Source: Channa striata (Eukaryota > Chordata > Actinopteri > Anabantiformes > Channidae). From it: DNA of 64,000 nucleotides. Below the pieces are notes generated by a model. It did not search any database. It was not told where the DNA came from and saw only the letters and a list, made by a program, of their open reading frames with translations. The position numbers and the translations under genes were made by a program. How positions within the stretch are numbered: position 1 is the stretch's first letter; the number at the start of each line of letters is the position of its first letter. Positions 14,656 through 25,804 of the stretch are shown here, piece after piece. Location: the NCBI GenBank assembly GCA_033026295.1, contig CM065169.1:4970932-5034931 (forward strand). Reading direction: 5' to 3'.

Positions 14656-14994
14656 ATAGTGCTGTATTGCTCTTGAATTGCCAAAGTGTGCGGATGGAGG
14701 CCTCTTGTCTGAGGGCTTGAGGAAAGTTGACATCCTCTCCAGTAAATATTCTGTATTGTCAGTCTATGTCACTCTCTACTTCTTGCTCTAACTGTAAACA
14801 GGATGGTTGACTCATGATCCCTATGGGAATACACCTGTCTCCTGCCTTTGACTCATGGACTGTGATCAGGCATCAGAGCCAGATGAATGACAGTTTGTCA
14901 AAAAGACAAGAGTGATTCTAAACAGACTAGAACTAAGGGTAGACGATAACTTAAGCTAGTGCTAATGTGAGACTGTTTTCTGGACTCTGCCAAG

Positions 14995-15600
14995 CTTAAT
15001 CAAACAACCTCCTTAATGTCAACCATTCTGACTTCAGGAGCAGTTAAAAAACAGTAATGGCTCGAGACAGTGATGGAATCTTTGTGACCTGCAAAAGTTA
15101 CAGCTCAGTCTTCCATTTAAATCCTACTTAATCTATTTGCAGCATTTGAAACTGTGAACCACCAAATCCTCTCCGTACTCTCTGACTTGGACATTTCTGG
15201 TACAGCTCTGTGCTGGCTTACGTCTTACCTGTCAGGACGAACCCTGAAGTTATCCTGGAGGAGCCTGTCACTTCTTCCAGCTGTCACTGCCTCTCCACAG
15301 GTGTGCCACAGGGCTCAGTTCTTGGTCCTGTTCTTTTCTACATCTATACTGCATCCCTGGGTTTTACAATTTGCTTCCACAGCTTTCCTATCACTGCTAT
15401 GCATATAACAGAGGACATGAGGTTAGCTGGTGTCAGAGTAGAAGATGCCATAACAAAGTGGAAAAGGATGATTCTTGTTCATACCGACCCCTAATGGGAA
15501 AAGCCGAAAGAGTAGTAGTGCTATGCATATAACACATAGCTCTTCTTGTTCATACCACCCGGTGACTCGACGATCCCTCTGCCAATATTCAGAAAGTTGT
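14995..15600 (+). mobile_element. L2-type LINE fragment (reverse-transcriptase domain), interrupted
   Basis: Seen: translated pieces give FETVNHQIL, SGTALCWLTSYLSGRT and CLSTGVPQGSVLGPVLF, followed by Y.YTASLGF. Known: fish L2 LINE reverse transcriptase has DLSAAFDTVNH, GVPQGSVLGPLLF and then the YADD active site. In this copy the sequence is cut by an insertion at 15411-15518 just where the YADD codons would lie. It resumes at 15535 with the sequence expected just after the active site (ACATAGCTCTTC, then the GACTCGACGATCCCTC region). Several frameshifts are present and only about 600 bp remain. A truncated, dead copy. Confidence 0.78.
15411..15518 (+). mobile_element. RTE-type LINE 3' tail (5'-truncated) inserted in L2 fragment
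   Basis: Seen: 108 bp matching the end of the RTE element found at 18365-20715 on the opposite strand (EDMRLAGVRVEDA codons, then CGACCCCTAATGGGAAAAGCCGAAAG and an AGTAGTAG tail). It is flanked by identical 16-bp copies of TGCTATGCATATAACA at 15395-15410 and 15519-15534, a target-site duplication as expected of target-primed reverse transcription. The insertion is in frame with the L2 reading frame to its left, which creates a chimeric 94-codon open frame of no likely function. Confidence 0.85.
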
Positions 15601-15834
15601 TAAAAAAAACCTCTATAGAACAGATACATTTGTTCTCATAGTACTGTTTTAATGTTTTCTCTTTTTTTAAAATTAAATTAAATAATTAATAAATGTATAA
15701 AATAATGCAGAATAAATGACGTGGTGTAAGATCAAAGCAGTTAGTATCATATTAGCTTAATCTGCACAGAAACAAGAACTGAAGAGGACAGAAAAATACA
15801 AAAAATAATTTAAATTCATATTCTTGGTTAGAGT

Positions 15835-16030
15835 CCATTGGCCAGCTGTGGCCTTTCTGTGTGGAGTTTGCATGTTTTTCCCAGTGCTTGCGTGGCTTTC
15901 CTCCAGGACCTCTGGTTTTCTCCCACAGTCCAAAGAAGACGTCTGTGTATGTCTCTCTGTGTTGGACCTGAGATAGACTGGAAATCTGTTCAGGGTGGAC
16001 CCCCCCGTCTCGCACAATGACAGCTAGGAT
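15835..16030 (+). repeat. Fish interspersed repeat (TGTGTGGAGTTTGCATG type)
   Basis: Seen: TGTGTGGAGTTTGCATGTTT, a CTGGTTTTCTCCCACAGTCC block, and a tail resembling GATAGACTGG...CAGGGTGGACCCCCCCGTCTCGC. The same order of blocks occurs at 52165-52410 (+) and partly at 40730-40868 (-). Known: this short repeat is extremely common in teleost introns. I do not know its class with certainty. Confidence 0.65.
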
Positions 16031-16042
16031 ATGTTTCTAGCT

Positions 16043-16250
16043 GGGGCGGCTGTAGCTCCAAAGGTCACAGGATCCCTGCTGCATGTCAAAGTGTCCTTGA
16101 GCAAGACACCGAACCCCTAGTTGCTCCCAGTGGGCCAGATGAGCACCCTGTGTGGCAGCCATCACCACTGTGTATATATGTGTGTATATGTATGTACAAA
16201 ATTACTCTCTAAGTTGCTTTGGCTAAAAGAGTCTGCAAAATGTGTAAATG
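16043..16250 (+). repeat. SINE-like fish repeat with TTGGCTAAAAGAGTCTGC tail
   Basis: Seen: a decayed tRNA-like head (GGGGCGGCTGTAGCTC), then GTGTCCTTGAGCAAGACACC shared with the SINE copies at 56.5 and 63.4 kb. The 3' end GTTGCTTTGGCTAAAAGAGTCTGC followed by an AAATGTAAAT tail is typical of fish SINEs. A B-box is not clear. Probably a composite or decayed SINE directly abutting the repeat at 15835. Confidence 0.65.
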
Positions 16251-17899
16251 TAAATATTCCATGCCCCCAAGACAGACACCCTTCACAGAATCAGACTTAA
16301 GATAATAGATGAATGGTAAATGTACTTGTTCCATAAAGACACACCTATGCCAACATATTAAAGCAAATTAAAGCCTATATAGTCCCTTTTTAAAAGAGCT
16401 ATAAAAGTCCTTGACAAAAACCTATTTCATTCCATCATTGTATTGTTTTAGATGAGTATAACTTACTGAATTTTGTTAATTTCTCAATTTAAAAACACTT
16501 GTTTTATATATAAAGTTTTGCATGGTCTTGCCCCATCTTCTTTGAAGGTTTTTATTAAATAAAAACTGTCAGTATGATTGGCTTTAGGGCCACGGCACGA
16601 AGAGACTGTGGTTCCATGTAGATGCACTAGGTTTGAGCAAACTGTGCTCTCAGTCAGGTTTTGTGGACTTGTCTAACATGTATATTGTGCTGTCTGCATG
16701 TTTGTAGTCTGTGCATTTCATTGTTTTCTTTTCTGCCTAGGTACTGTGGATGGAAACTAGAATTTTCTTTGCTATAATCCAGCATATTTACACTTGTTCA
16801 TTATTGTACATTGTCCCTGTTAAAAAGAAAAACACAAAATTTAAACAAACATGTACCCAAAATATAGTTTAAAGGCAAAGGGACAGGTGGAGTTTTTTTT
16901 TTTACTGCTATATTGCTTTTAAAATGCTTTTCCATCCAGCCATTTATTCCACTTAAAGGTCAACAGTTGATGTTTGTCTCATCTTTCTCTCTGATGTTTT
17001 TGTCAGATTGCAGTTAAAACTAACCATTTTATAAGAGCATTCTGAGTGGTATTCTTGACACTATTGCCCTTCAGTTGACCAGCGTCCTATTTAAGTCGTC
17101 TGCATTTTTTATATCTTCTTCCGCAGTTCTGGTTCCCACCACTCCAGAGCTGTCTAGCTCTCCCAAAAATGGAACCTTTTGTCCCCTGGTGAATGATTCA
17201 GGTCAGGGTGTATTCAGTGGAAATCCCCCTTGCTGTACACACGGGACATAAATATGTAGCCAGTGGTTGGGGAGAAAGTTACAATGGCTCAGTGCTATAA
17301 TTTATTCAAATGCTGAACTTGCCCAGGCTTGAAGTATATAAAGTAGCCGGAAAAAAATAGCTGCTTGGCATTTATATTTAAATTATCACTCAAAATTCAA
17401 TGCAAAATCATAGACTGAGTGTGCCAGGACTGGAGGGTCACAAGATAAAAACAGATCCTTCCAGGTAGGCTGTTTTATCTATGTCTTTATGCACATGTAT
17501 GTTGTATATAATGTGTATATATATAATCTATTTATTGCACCTAAAACACATTTTACAGAAATGGTTCATCCATGAATATATTAGATAGTATAATAGAACA
17601 TACCCTGCTATTTAAGTGTAACTGAGATGTCTAGGAAACTGCTGTTGCAAAAATAGCTTCTTTTGAGTCAAACTTACAGACATGCTATTTCTCCCATAAT
17701 CACTGACGTCAGAATAGAGTGGGGAATGTGGTTCTCTTTATTTTATTTATTAGTCAAATAGTTCTTCCCACATTTCCCACATGGGTGAAAGAACCACTGT
17801 CTCCATGTGTCAGTGAAAGCAGCAACAACTTCTCCAACTTCACTGGTTATGCTGTATACTGTACATTTTTGTTTCTACTCGACCAAACAACCAACAGTA

Positions 17900-17919
17900 T
17901 TTTTTTTTTTTTTTTTTTT
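17900..17919. repeat. Poly-T tract
   Basis: Seen: a run of about 20 T within intronic DNA. No LINE or SINE body was recognised next to it. Confidence 0.85.
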
Positions 17920-18364
17920 AAGTGCTTCCATGTAGGGAAGCAGGCTTTTGGCACCAAGCATCAAAATGTCTTACAAAAACACTGAAAGGCTGTGTTTGGA
18001 AACACCGCAAATCATTTAATCACTATGTATAATGTGGCATCTTAATTTTTTATGATTTGCAGAAATAAATTTCTAATATAGGAACCATTGCATCATGGGA
18101 TTGTTAGAAGAAAGTATTGTACTGTTTTTCCCCTGAACATACTCAAAATCTCAATATTACAAAATAGGGAACATGCTACAAGGCGATTTAAGACAGCTTT
18201 CTTTCCCCCAAAGCTGTCAAATATGCAAGATTAAAACTATTGCAAATTAAGCAGTTTGGTTGAATTAAGTACAAAGACATCAGCTTTAGGGTTTAGACAC
18301 TAAATAAAAAAAGTAAAAATGTCATAAGAATTTAAACAGCATTAGTTTCACGTTGGAAACTCCT

Positions 18365-20715
18365 GTTATCATCAGAGGACGCCACAGCGAATCATCCGTT
18401 TCCACTTCACTCTATCCTGGGCATCTTGCACTTTGACACCAGCTAACCTCATGTCCTCTGTTACCACATCCATATATCTCCTCCTTGGTCGTCCTGTCGC
18501 CCTCTTGCCTGGCAGCTCCATCTCCAACATCCTTCTACCAATATAATAACTATACCTCCTCTGCACATGTCCAAACCATCTCAGTCTGGTGTCTCTTACT
18601 TTGTTGCTAACTCAGGCAACGTGCGCTGTCCCTCTGATGAACTCGTTCCTTATTCTGTCCAACCTTGTGATTCCTAAGGAGAACCTCAACATCTTCATCT
18701 CTGCTGCTTCCATCTCTGCCTCTTGTTTCTTTCTCACTGCTACTGTCTCTAACCCATAGAGCAGAGCTGGTCTCACCACTGTCCTGTACACCTTTCCTTT
18801 GAGTCTTGCTGACACTCTTCTGTCACACATCACTCCTCCACCCACTCCAACCCGCCTGCACTCGCCTCTTTACCTCTTTTCCACACTCCCCATCACACTG
18901 AACTGTTGACCCCAAGTACTTAAACTCCTGCACCTTCTTCACCTCAGCCCCCTGTAACCTCACGCTTTTACTTTGCTCCCTCTCATTTACATTTACAAAA
19001 ACTTCACTGCTGTCTCTCCTAGACACTTCCACACTTCCAAAGGTATGTCATCAGGACCAACAGCCTTTCCGCTCTTCATCCTTTCAGAGCCTTCCTCACC
19101 TCGTCCTTTCTAATTTCCTGCTCCACAACATCCACATCTTCCTCCCTTCTTTCCCTGTCATTTTCCTCATTCATCAGCTCCTCAAAATAATCCTTCCATC
19201 TTCTCTGCACACTCTCCTAGCACCTTTCTATCTATGTCAGCCATCTGTTGCACATCTTTCCCATCCCTATCTCTCTGTCTGGCTAGGCTGTACAAGTCCT
19301 TCTCTCCTTCCTTTGTGTCTAACCTGTCATTCAGCTCATCGTAAGCTTTCTGTTTGCCTTTGTCACCTCCCTCTTCACTCTGCGCTGCACTTCCTTGTAC
19401 TCCTGTCTACATTCCTCAGTCCTTTCTACCTCCCACTTCCTTTTAGCTAACCTCTTCCCCTGGATGCAGTCCTGTACCTCCTCATTCCACCACTATGTGT
19501 CTTTATCTTCTTTCCTCCTTCACCAAGCACCCTCCTACCTGTTTCCCTGATTACCTCTGCTGTAGTTTCCCAGTCATCTGGAAGCTCTTCCTGACCACCC
19601 AGAGCCTGTCTCAACTTCTGCCTAAATACCTCACAAGTTTCTTCATTCTTTAGCTTCCTCCACTTGGTCTTCTTTTCTGTCTTTCCTCTCTTCTTTTCAT
19701 GACCCCCAGAGTCATCTCACACACCACCATGCAGTGCTGTCTGGCTACACTCTCTCCTACCACCACTTTACAGTCACTAACTTCTCTCAAATGACCTTGT
19801 CTACATAGAATGTAGTCCACCTGTGTACACCTACCTCCACTCTTGTATGTCAATCTGTGTTCCTTTTTCTTCTGGAAGTAAGTGTTGACTACAGCCATTT
19901 GCATCCTTTTAGCAAAGTCCACCAGCATCTGTCCTTCTGGATTCCTTTCCTTTACATCAAACCTGCCCATCACCTCCTCATCACCTCTGTTCCCCTCACC
20001 ATCATGCCCATTGAAGTCTGCTCCAACAACTAATCTCTCTCCTCTGGGGATACTCTCTACAACCTCATCAAACTCACTCTGGAACCTCTCCTTCTCTTCT
20101 AACTCACAGCCAACTTGTGTGAGCATACCCACCGTTCACCATTGCCCCTTCGATTTCTAGCTTTAGGCTCATCACCCTGTCTGAGACTCTTTTCACCTCT
20201 AGAACATTGTTCATAAACTCCCCCTTCAGGATCACTCCTACTCCGTTTCTCTTCCTATCCACACCATGGTATAACAGTTTGTATCCTCCTCCAATACTAC
20301 GTGCTTTGCTGCTCTTCCATCTCGTCTCCTGCACACACAGTACATCTACCTTCCTTCTCTCCATCATGTCTGCCAGCTCTCTACCTTTCCCTGTCGTTGT
20401 GCCAACGTTAAGAGTCCCTACTCTCAGATCTAAGCTCCTGCCTTTCCTCTTCTCTCTCTCTGTCCACGAACCCTTCTGCCTCCTCTCCTTCTTCGACCAA
20501 CAGTAGTCCAATTTTCACCGGCACCCTCTAGGTTAACAGCACCGGTGGCAGTCATTGTTAACCCGGGCCTCGACCAATCCGGTATGAAATTCTTATGGAT
20601 GAGTCGCATGGTTGTACTTGGCAAGTTTTACGCCGGATGCCCTTCCTGACGCAACCCTCTCTATTTATCCAGGCTTGGCACTGACACAGAAGTCACTGGC
20701 TTGCAACCCCTGTGG
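18365..20715 (-). mobile_element. RTE-type LINE, minus strand, endonuclease kept, RT core deleted
   Basis: Seen on the minus strand: a 5' leader at about 20715-20520 with the fish-common GTTTTACGCC/GGATGCCCTTCC complement; an endonuclease-like region (20511-19650) with VGTLNVGT, CVQETRW, VVGADFNGHDG, QVDYILC and ARQHC motifs; a linker to GKAVGPDDIPLEVWKCLGET (about 19085-19030); then an abrupt switch to VNVNEREQSKSVRL, FKYLGSTVQ, YRTVVRPALLYGLET and the tail LPGKRATGRPRRRYMDV (to 18372). Known: RTE elements encode an AP-type endonuclease followed by a reverse transcriptase with an F/YADD site. The segment between KCLGET and VNEREQ, which should hold the catalytic core, is missing. Frameshifts break the endonuclease near 20110 and stops interrupt the linker. 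Not autonomous. Confidence 0.85.
19650..20511 (-). pseudogene. RTE LINE endonuclease region (frameshifted)
   Basis: Two overlapping minus-strand frames, 20511-20104 and 20132-19650, together cover an endonuclease/exonuclease/phosphatase fold domain of the kind often annotated in fish as craniofacial development protein 2-like. Visible motifs are GTLNVGT (first strand), QETRW (metal-binding Glu), GADFNGHDG (catalytic Asp/Asn), DYILC and the terminal RQHC with the general-base His. The frame breaks once between GGYAHTSWL and QVGCELEEKE. This is retrotransposon sequence, not a host gene. Confidence 0.8.
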
Positions 20716-23700
20716 CTAGATTTTTAGCAGCTTGTACAAGCAACCTATATAGTTGTATTTTAGAATATCCAATATACTATATCACTGATTTTAAACAGTG
20801 GCCATTGTCTTAAGTGTGTCTAAAACCTGTCAATTATAACCAGTATTTAATTATTCATTAGACACTTTGGAGAAAGAAACAATAAAACCTATTGCAGCTT
20901 AATTTTAAAAGTTGTCCTGTATATGTCTGGCTATAGCTCCAAACTGGTTTCTTGTGTAATTAGGGAGTTTGCTGGATTTAGTTAATGGTATAGTTATGTG
21001 GTAATGAATCCATCATGACAACACAAATGCAAACACACACACACAAAGCAAATTAGTGTTACTTCATCATCAGTGCTTTTACCCGTAGATGACACCCAAA
21101 ATGAAGAGTCACTCTGTTCTCTTGATACTTAAGACTCTTTTTGTACATAGTACTCTTAATGAGGGGAAACTCAACAGTTAAAAAAAAAAAAAGCAAAATT
21201 CATCCTCTACCACCACTAAGTTGATTTCATGGTTTTAATGTGGACTCACTGCATTGCAGGCTGGAGATATTTATGACCAACCTGAGGAGTGATTATGTAA
21301 AATGTATGACTCACTCACAAAGTCCTCTTTATCCCAATAGCTTCCTCATGTCTCACATCAGGCATCAGCTGAAGGAGAAAAATCATTTCATTATCACTGA
21401 AAAACCGTGGTGTTTCTACTCTTTTCTGTTATTGCGCGCAAATTTATTTTATTTGTTATGCCCCCCATGCTGTGTCCTTAATAAGGTCAGAATTGAAGTG
21501 TACTCAAATGAAATCAAAGGGACATTAGAACAACAAGGAAGCATCAAAATACCTTTAACACCTGGAATTGTGCTTGCTGAAAATGTTTCCTTAAGAGCAG
21601 GTTGAAACAAGGCTACTCTGTAGTAAATTACAGTTATCTCCCTGGAACAGCTGTACAAATCTTTTGACCACCACTGCCATTGGCACTTTTTTTATTTCAA
21701 AGAATCATGATGAGATATATTTTTTCGACACATTAGTCTCTCAATAACTATTTGGCATCCTTGCTTTGCTGGTCTTTACCATTTTTTTCAGGTTTTAGGC
21801 ATGGCACCTTTGCGAGCTACTTTAGCAGTTTTCCTGCTAAATAGGTTAAGGAAAGGACATCGTAGTTCTCCAAGTTTATCAAATAGTTCACAACCTCAAC
21901 TGAGCAATGAATGCAGAAAATTCCAGAAGCTTCTTGTCATTGCAATTTTTGCTCTGCTGTAATTTCAGCAGACCACACCAGCAGAGCTTCCTGCAGAGGT
22001 CTGGAAACAGTTTACTGGTCCATTTTATCATTGAAATCTTCTTTACCTTTAGATGTGATGAATATTCGGATTGTTTCTTCATTTTCAGCATTGAGGTCCA
22101 TTAGGTGCCAATGTCATGCGACTAGCCCATGCCCTGGTGTGAGTAGGTGCAGATGTATTATCACACTAATATCACCAATTCTTTTTATTTTACCACCTAC
22201 CCGGCACAGTAGAGTTGTTGATTTAGTCGTATAGACAATGCACCTCGTTATTACATCCTCTAAAACCAATGTCACTGTGATACTTACCCAGTGGTTGGGT
22301 GCGCTCCACTCCATCTACCAGGATGGTTCACACTATCAAACAGGAAATGGGATGTCTGAAAGGTCTTTATAGCAGGGGCCTGAAGTAGAAGCTCCTGGAG
22401 AGACTTTGTTCATTGTTGTTCAGATGGGGACCTGCTGCTAGTTTGCTCTTTGGCAGTAGGCCTAGCATAGTTTTTCATTTTTATTATTTTGTTTTGTCCA
22501 GTTTGAGGTATTTTTTTTTTATTTTTGTATATATTTTTCCCACCTTTTACAAAACCAGATTGAACTGCTGTTTGCTGGGTGTCACTGTAAATAAATTCCA
22601 CACTGAGTTAAGTATACTCCTGCCTCTCTGCGTGTGTGTTTTCCACCACTCAGCCAAACCCTTACAGCCATACTGCAATCTTGGTTACATGGACCATGAG
22701 CGTATATCCCCGTTCATACGTGTATCGACGGAGAAGTAAGTGTCCTCAATGTCACCATAGTTCAGTAAACTCATCTACAGATAGAGGACAAGTCAAGTTA
22801 ATCAGTTATTTACTGGTTGTATTGTCTTTATTTGTTAGAAATTGTAATAATTAGTAACTGCCATACTGTATACCCAGAATTATATTTATTACCTTTTATC
22901 TTTTTTCTAAGATTGATCAATTTAACTCTAAACTCAATGACTTTCAAATGGGTTTTATAAACTACTACAGTTTTCCTCCAAACAAGGTGAGTATGGAAGA
23001 TAAAGGACAAAGCAGTACGAGGTAACAGCCCCTGGAGAATTTAACCTGTCCATGTGGTGAATTGTAGTGTGTTTACATCCCTGTGACCCTGTGACCCAAC
23101 TATAATCCCTCACTACAGGGGCTAGATTAGCCCCACTCCAGTGACTTTACTCTGTCTTCAGCCTGGATCGATGGCTGGCTTAGTCTAAAGTGGCGGTGGT
23201 GGTTATTAAACGTGGGACCAGCCTAACCCTTTAGACTGCTGGGATAATTCCACCACATATTAAGAGGGATATTGGTCAGGGAGGATAGGGAGGGCAGGAG
23301 ACTGTTCATATTGTGACCGTCATTGACAAAGTCAGTGTTCACATTGTGCTGGTACTTTTTAATGTAATGTAATTCTCTTTAATTTTATTTATTTGCCTGT
23401 TAAATATTTCCTTGAATCTGAAAATTTTAAATATTAGTTCCTGTCTTTCTGCATTTGTGGATTTGCATTATGTCTAAGTCTATCTTGGAAGGAAAATTGG
23501 AGGTTCGATACCCCAAGTGCCCAAGGTGAATATTATTAGAGCCCTAAACTACTTTTGATGCATGGTCTAGTAAAATTTGCTTCAATGCAAATACGAACAT
23601 TTAAACACACATAATCACTCTCAAGGACTCGCAAGACTCAAAACTCTGGAGGTGGGAATAACACTTTATTTGAAGATGATTTGCAATAAGATTGGGGTGT

Positions 23701-24189
23701 TTTGTTGCTTTGGGCAATGCTCACCTCCAAAGTCAATAACCATTTGGATTTTGGTCCTTTAGACAAGGGGCATTTGGGGGTTTTTTCATAACCAAGTCAA
23801 GCTGCAGACCTCCTGTACAAACCAATGTAAATGGCATATGGGGCAAAATGCACAGCAAGGCCACTTTGCATCAGGCTACTAGGGGCAGGGCTGAATACAT
23901 GCAAGGATATATTAGTTAAAGGTAGAGAAGGATTCCCAAGCTTTGAAAAATACAATAGCATTGCACCAGGAAGGATAAGTCCAGTTTGCAGCTTTGCTGA
24001 ACATTTTGTCATCTAATGTTTGAAAAGAGAACTGAGTCCTGCTTCTTTGTACAATTTGATGAAATATTGGTGATGATTTGGTGGTGAGCTATGTGAAGTT
24101 TTGCACCAGGAGTAATGATGGACTGACAAACTATTGATGGTCCAGAGTGACCCTCAGTTAGCCCAAACAAACTTCGATTCTCACACAGA

Positions 24190-24223
24190 TGTTCTCTCAC
24201 ATACAAGTGTATGTGAGAGAACA
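24190..24223. repeat. Perfect 15-bp-arm inverted repeat
   Basis: Seen: TGTTCTCTCACATAC (24190-24204), loop AAGT, then GTATGTGAGAGAACA (24209-24223). It lies in intronic DNA with no recognised element around it; it may mark the end or centre of an old MITE. Confidence 0.85.
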
Positions 24224-25039
24224 CAGTTTCATCATCACAGAGCCTTTGTCAGGTACAAGTTATATAAATGCTGAGTGAAAACAGAGGATATTGGAATAAA
24301 AGAGTACAGAAGTACAGGTTGAATGAATGTTTATAAATCCACTTGAAGGACATGGGATAAATGATACAAGTCATTTGAGTCAGAAGAGTTGCTTCTTGAA
24401 AGGTCTTGTTTTTTCTAGGACTTGTCTGAAAAAATATTGACAAATGTGGTAATTTTGTCTATTTTTGAGGTTATTCACTTGAATCTACCCTGCAGATGAT
24501 GGTCTAAGAACAACTTACTGTAACATTGTGTTCTCCCAGTCCTGTCACAGTATTACATACACACGAATTGTGGCGCAGTGAAAGCCGTGATTAAAATGTG
24601 TCGCTTCTACTACTAATACATGTCTCTGATGTATCAGATGGAAGCTAAGCACCAGCATATGCTCGCTGCAATGATCCGTTGATGGATGACAGGTGGTTAC
24701 TCAACTATTTGCATAATTATGGGTGTAATTTGCAGACTGCTAGAATGTAATAAACAAATTCACATGGTCTTTGGGGAAAATCCAAATGATTCACACTGCA
24801 GTTTAGGGCTTTACTTGCCACCTTCTCTGTTTAACAGAGATCTTTAAGTGTAAAGGGAAACAACTTCATTCTGCCTACTTTTATGAGAGCTGTAATCAAG
24901 TGTAGAAATTTTACCATGTAATTGCAGATGGGTCAGCTGTAACATGGGCCACTGCAACCTGGGAAGTGTCTGGTAGATGATTGGTAGCAGGGTAATTTTG
25001 TAATTGATTTTTTTATACAGGGGCTGCAAAGGGAAGGAT

Positions 25040-25320
25040 AACCAAAAATAGGTTTGTACGGTGCTTGAAATCCTTGAAAATGTTTGAATTTTGTTGTTGT
25101 ATATCCAATGCTTGAAATGTGCTTAAATTTTGGAGAAAGTGCTTGGAACAGTATCTCTATGTCTTTCACTAGTCCAAAATCAAAACGGTTACGCCTGGGT
25201 CTGCATGTGAGTGTGATTGGTCAGTCTGTATCACGCGTGACCCTACCCCGCCCCCAACGCGCAGAGTTGGACACGGCTGCGCAAACATGCGCAGAGGTTA
25301 AGGTTTTAATGAGTGTTGGT
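25040..25320. repeat. CpG-rich patch flanked by TGCTTGAAA-type repeat sequence
   Basis: Seen: short direct repeats of the form GTGCTTGAAA...TTTGAATTTTG and ATGCTTGAAATGTGCTTAAATTTTG at 25058-25130, followed at 25225-25295 by CACGCGTGACC, CCCCGCCCCCAACGCGC and CTGCGCAAACATGCGC, the densest CpG clustering in the window. A similar AACGCTTGAAAGTGCTTCAAT occurs at 26103-26123. This looks like part of a decayed DNA transposon (hAT-like ends are a guess) rather than a promoter, because no exon starts here. Confidence 0.45.
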
Positions 25321-25569
25321 TCGAAAACGAAAAAATGGATAAACATAGAACCAAATTCACACATAGCCTTCTGCTGAAGAGACCTACAGCTTTTCACCAT
25401 AGGTGAACATCGCATGAAAGGTGTGTCGTAGTGCAGAATGTTCGTGTAACGCTACAACCAATGTTACATGTACATGCTGAAAGCAGGTTAAAACCATGTG
25501 AAAAAAGGTTTGCACATGGCTTGTAATCAGGTGTTTTTCTCAAACCTTAATTTGGTTTCTCAGTCATTT

Positions 25570-25804
25570 TAAATAGCATGGTCAAAACATTAGGACCATG
25601 TCTTGATGTAATACACTCCAGTATGACTCCGCCACCAGCTATGACCTCAGTAATAAACATGGTGGAACTGTCACCTTTATGACATTTTCAACAAGAAAAC
25701 TGAGAAATTCTAACCTTGTGAAAGTAGAATTCATGGCAGAGCTGTTGTATTTATTGTATTTTAAATAGCACAGGTGGTCATAATATTAATGCCTAATCAA
25801 TGTA
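25570..25804 (+). mobile_element. MITE-like nonautonomous DNA-transposon remnant
   Basis: Seen: a GGTCAAAACATTAGGACCATG start, an interior CCAGCTATGACCTCAGTAATAAAC...ACTGAGAAATTC that I remember from fish genomes, and an end CAGGTGGTCATAATATTAAT, then GCCTAATCAATGTA. The right end parallels the right end of the Tc1-like element at 7785-7815 (GGTGGTTGTAATGTTATGGCTGATTGGTG). No coding capacity. Confidence 0.55.

Noticed and set aside
15210..15494. 94-codon open frame that looks like a novel small protein
   Set aside because: It is an in-frame fusion of an L2 reverse-transcriptase fragment with an RTE 3' tail inserted later; no host gene.
20207..20506. Plus-strand frames over 19882-20506
   Set aside because: Shadow frames of the minus-strand RTE endonuclease region.
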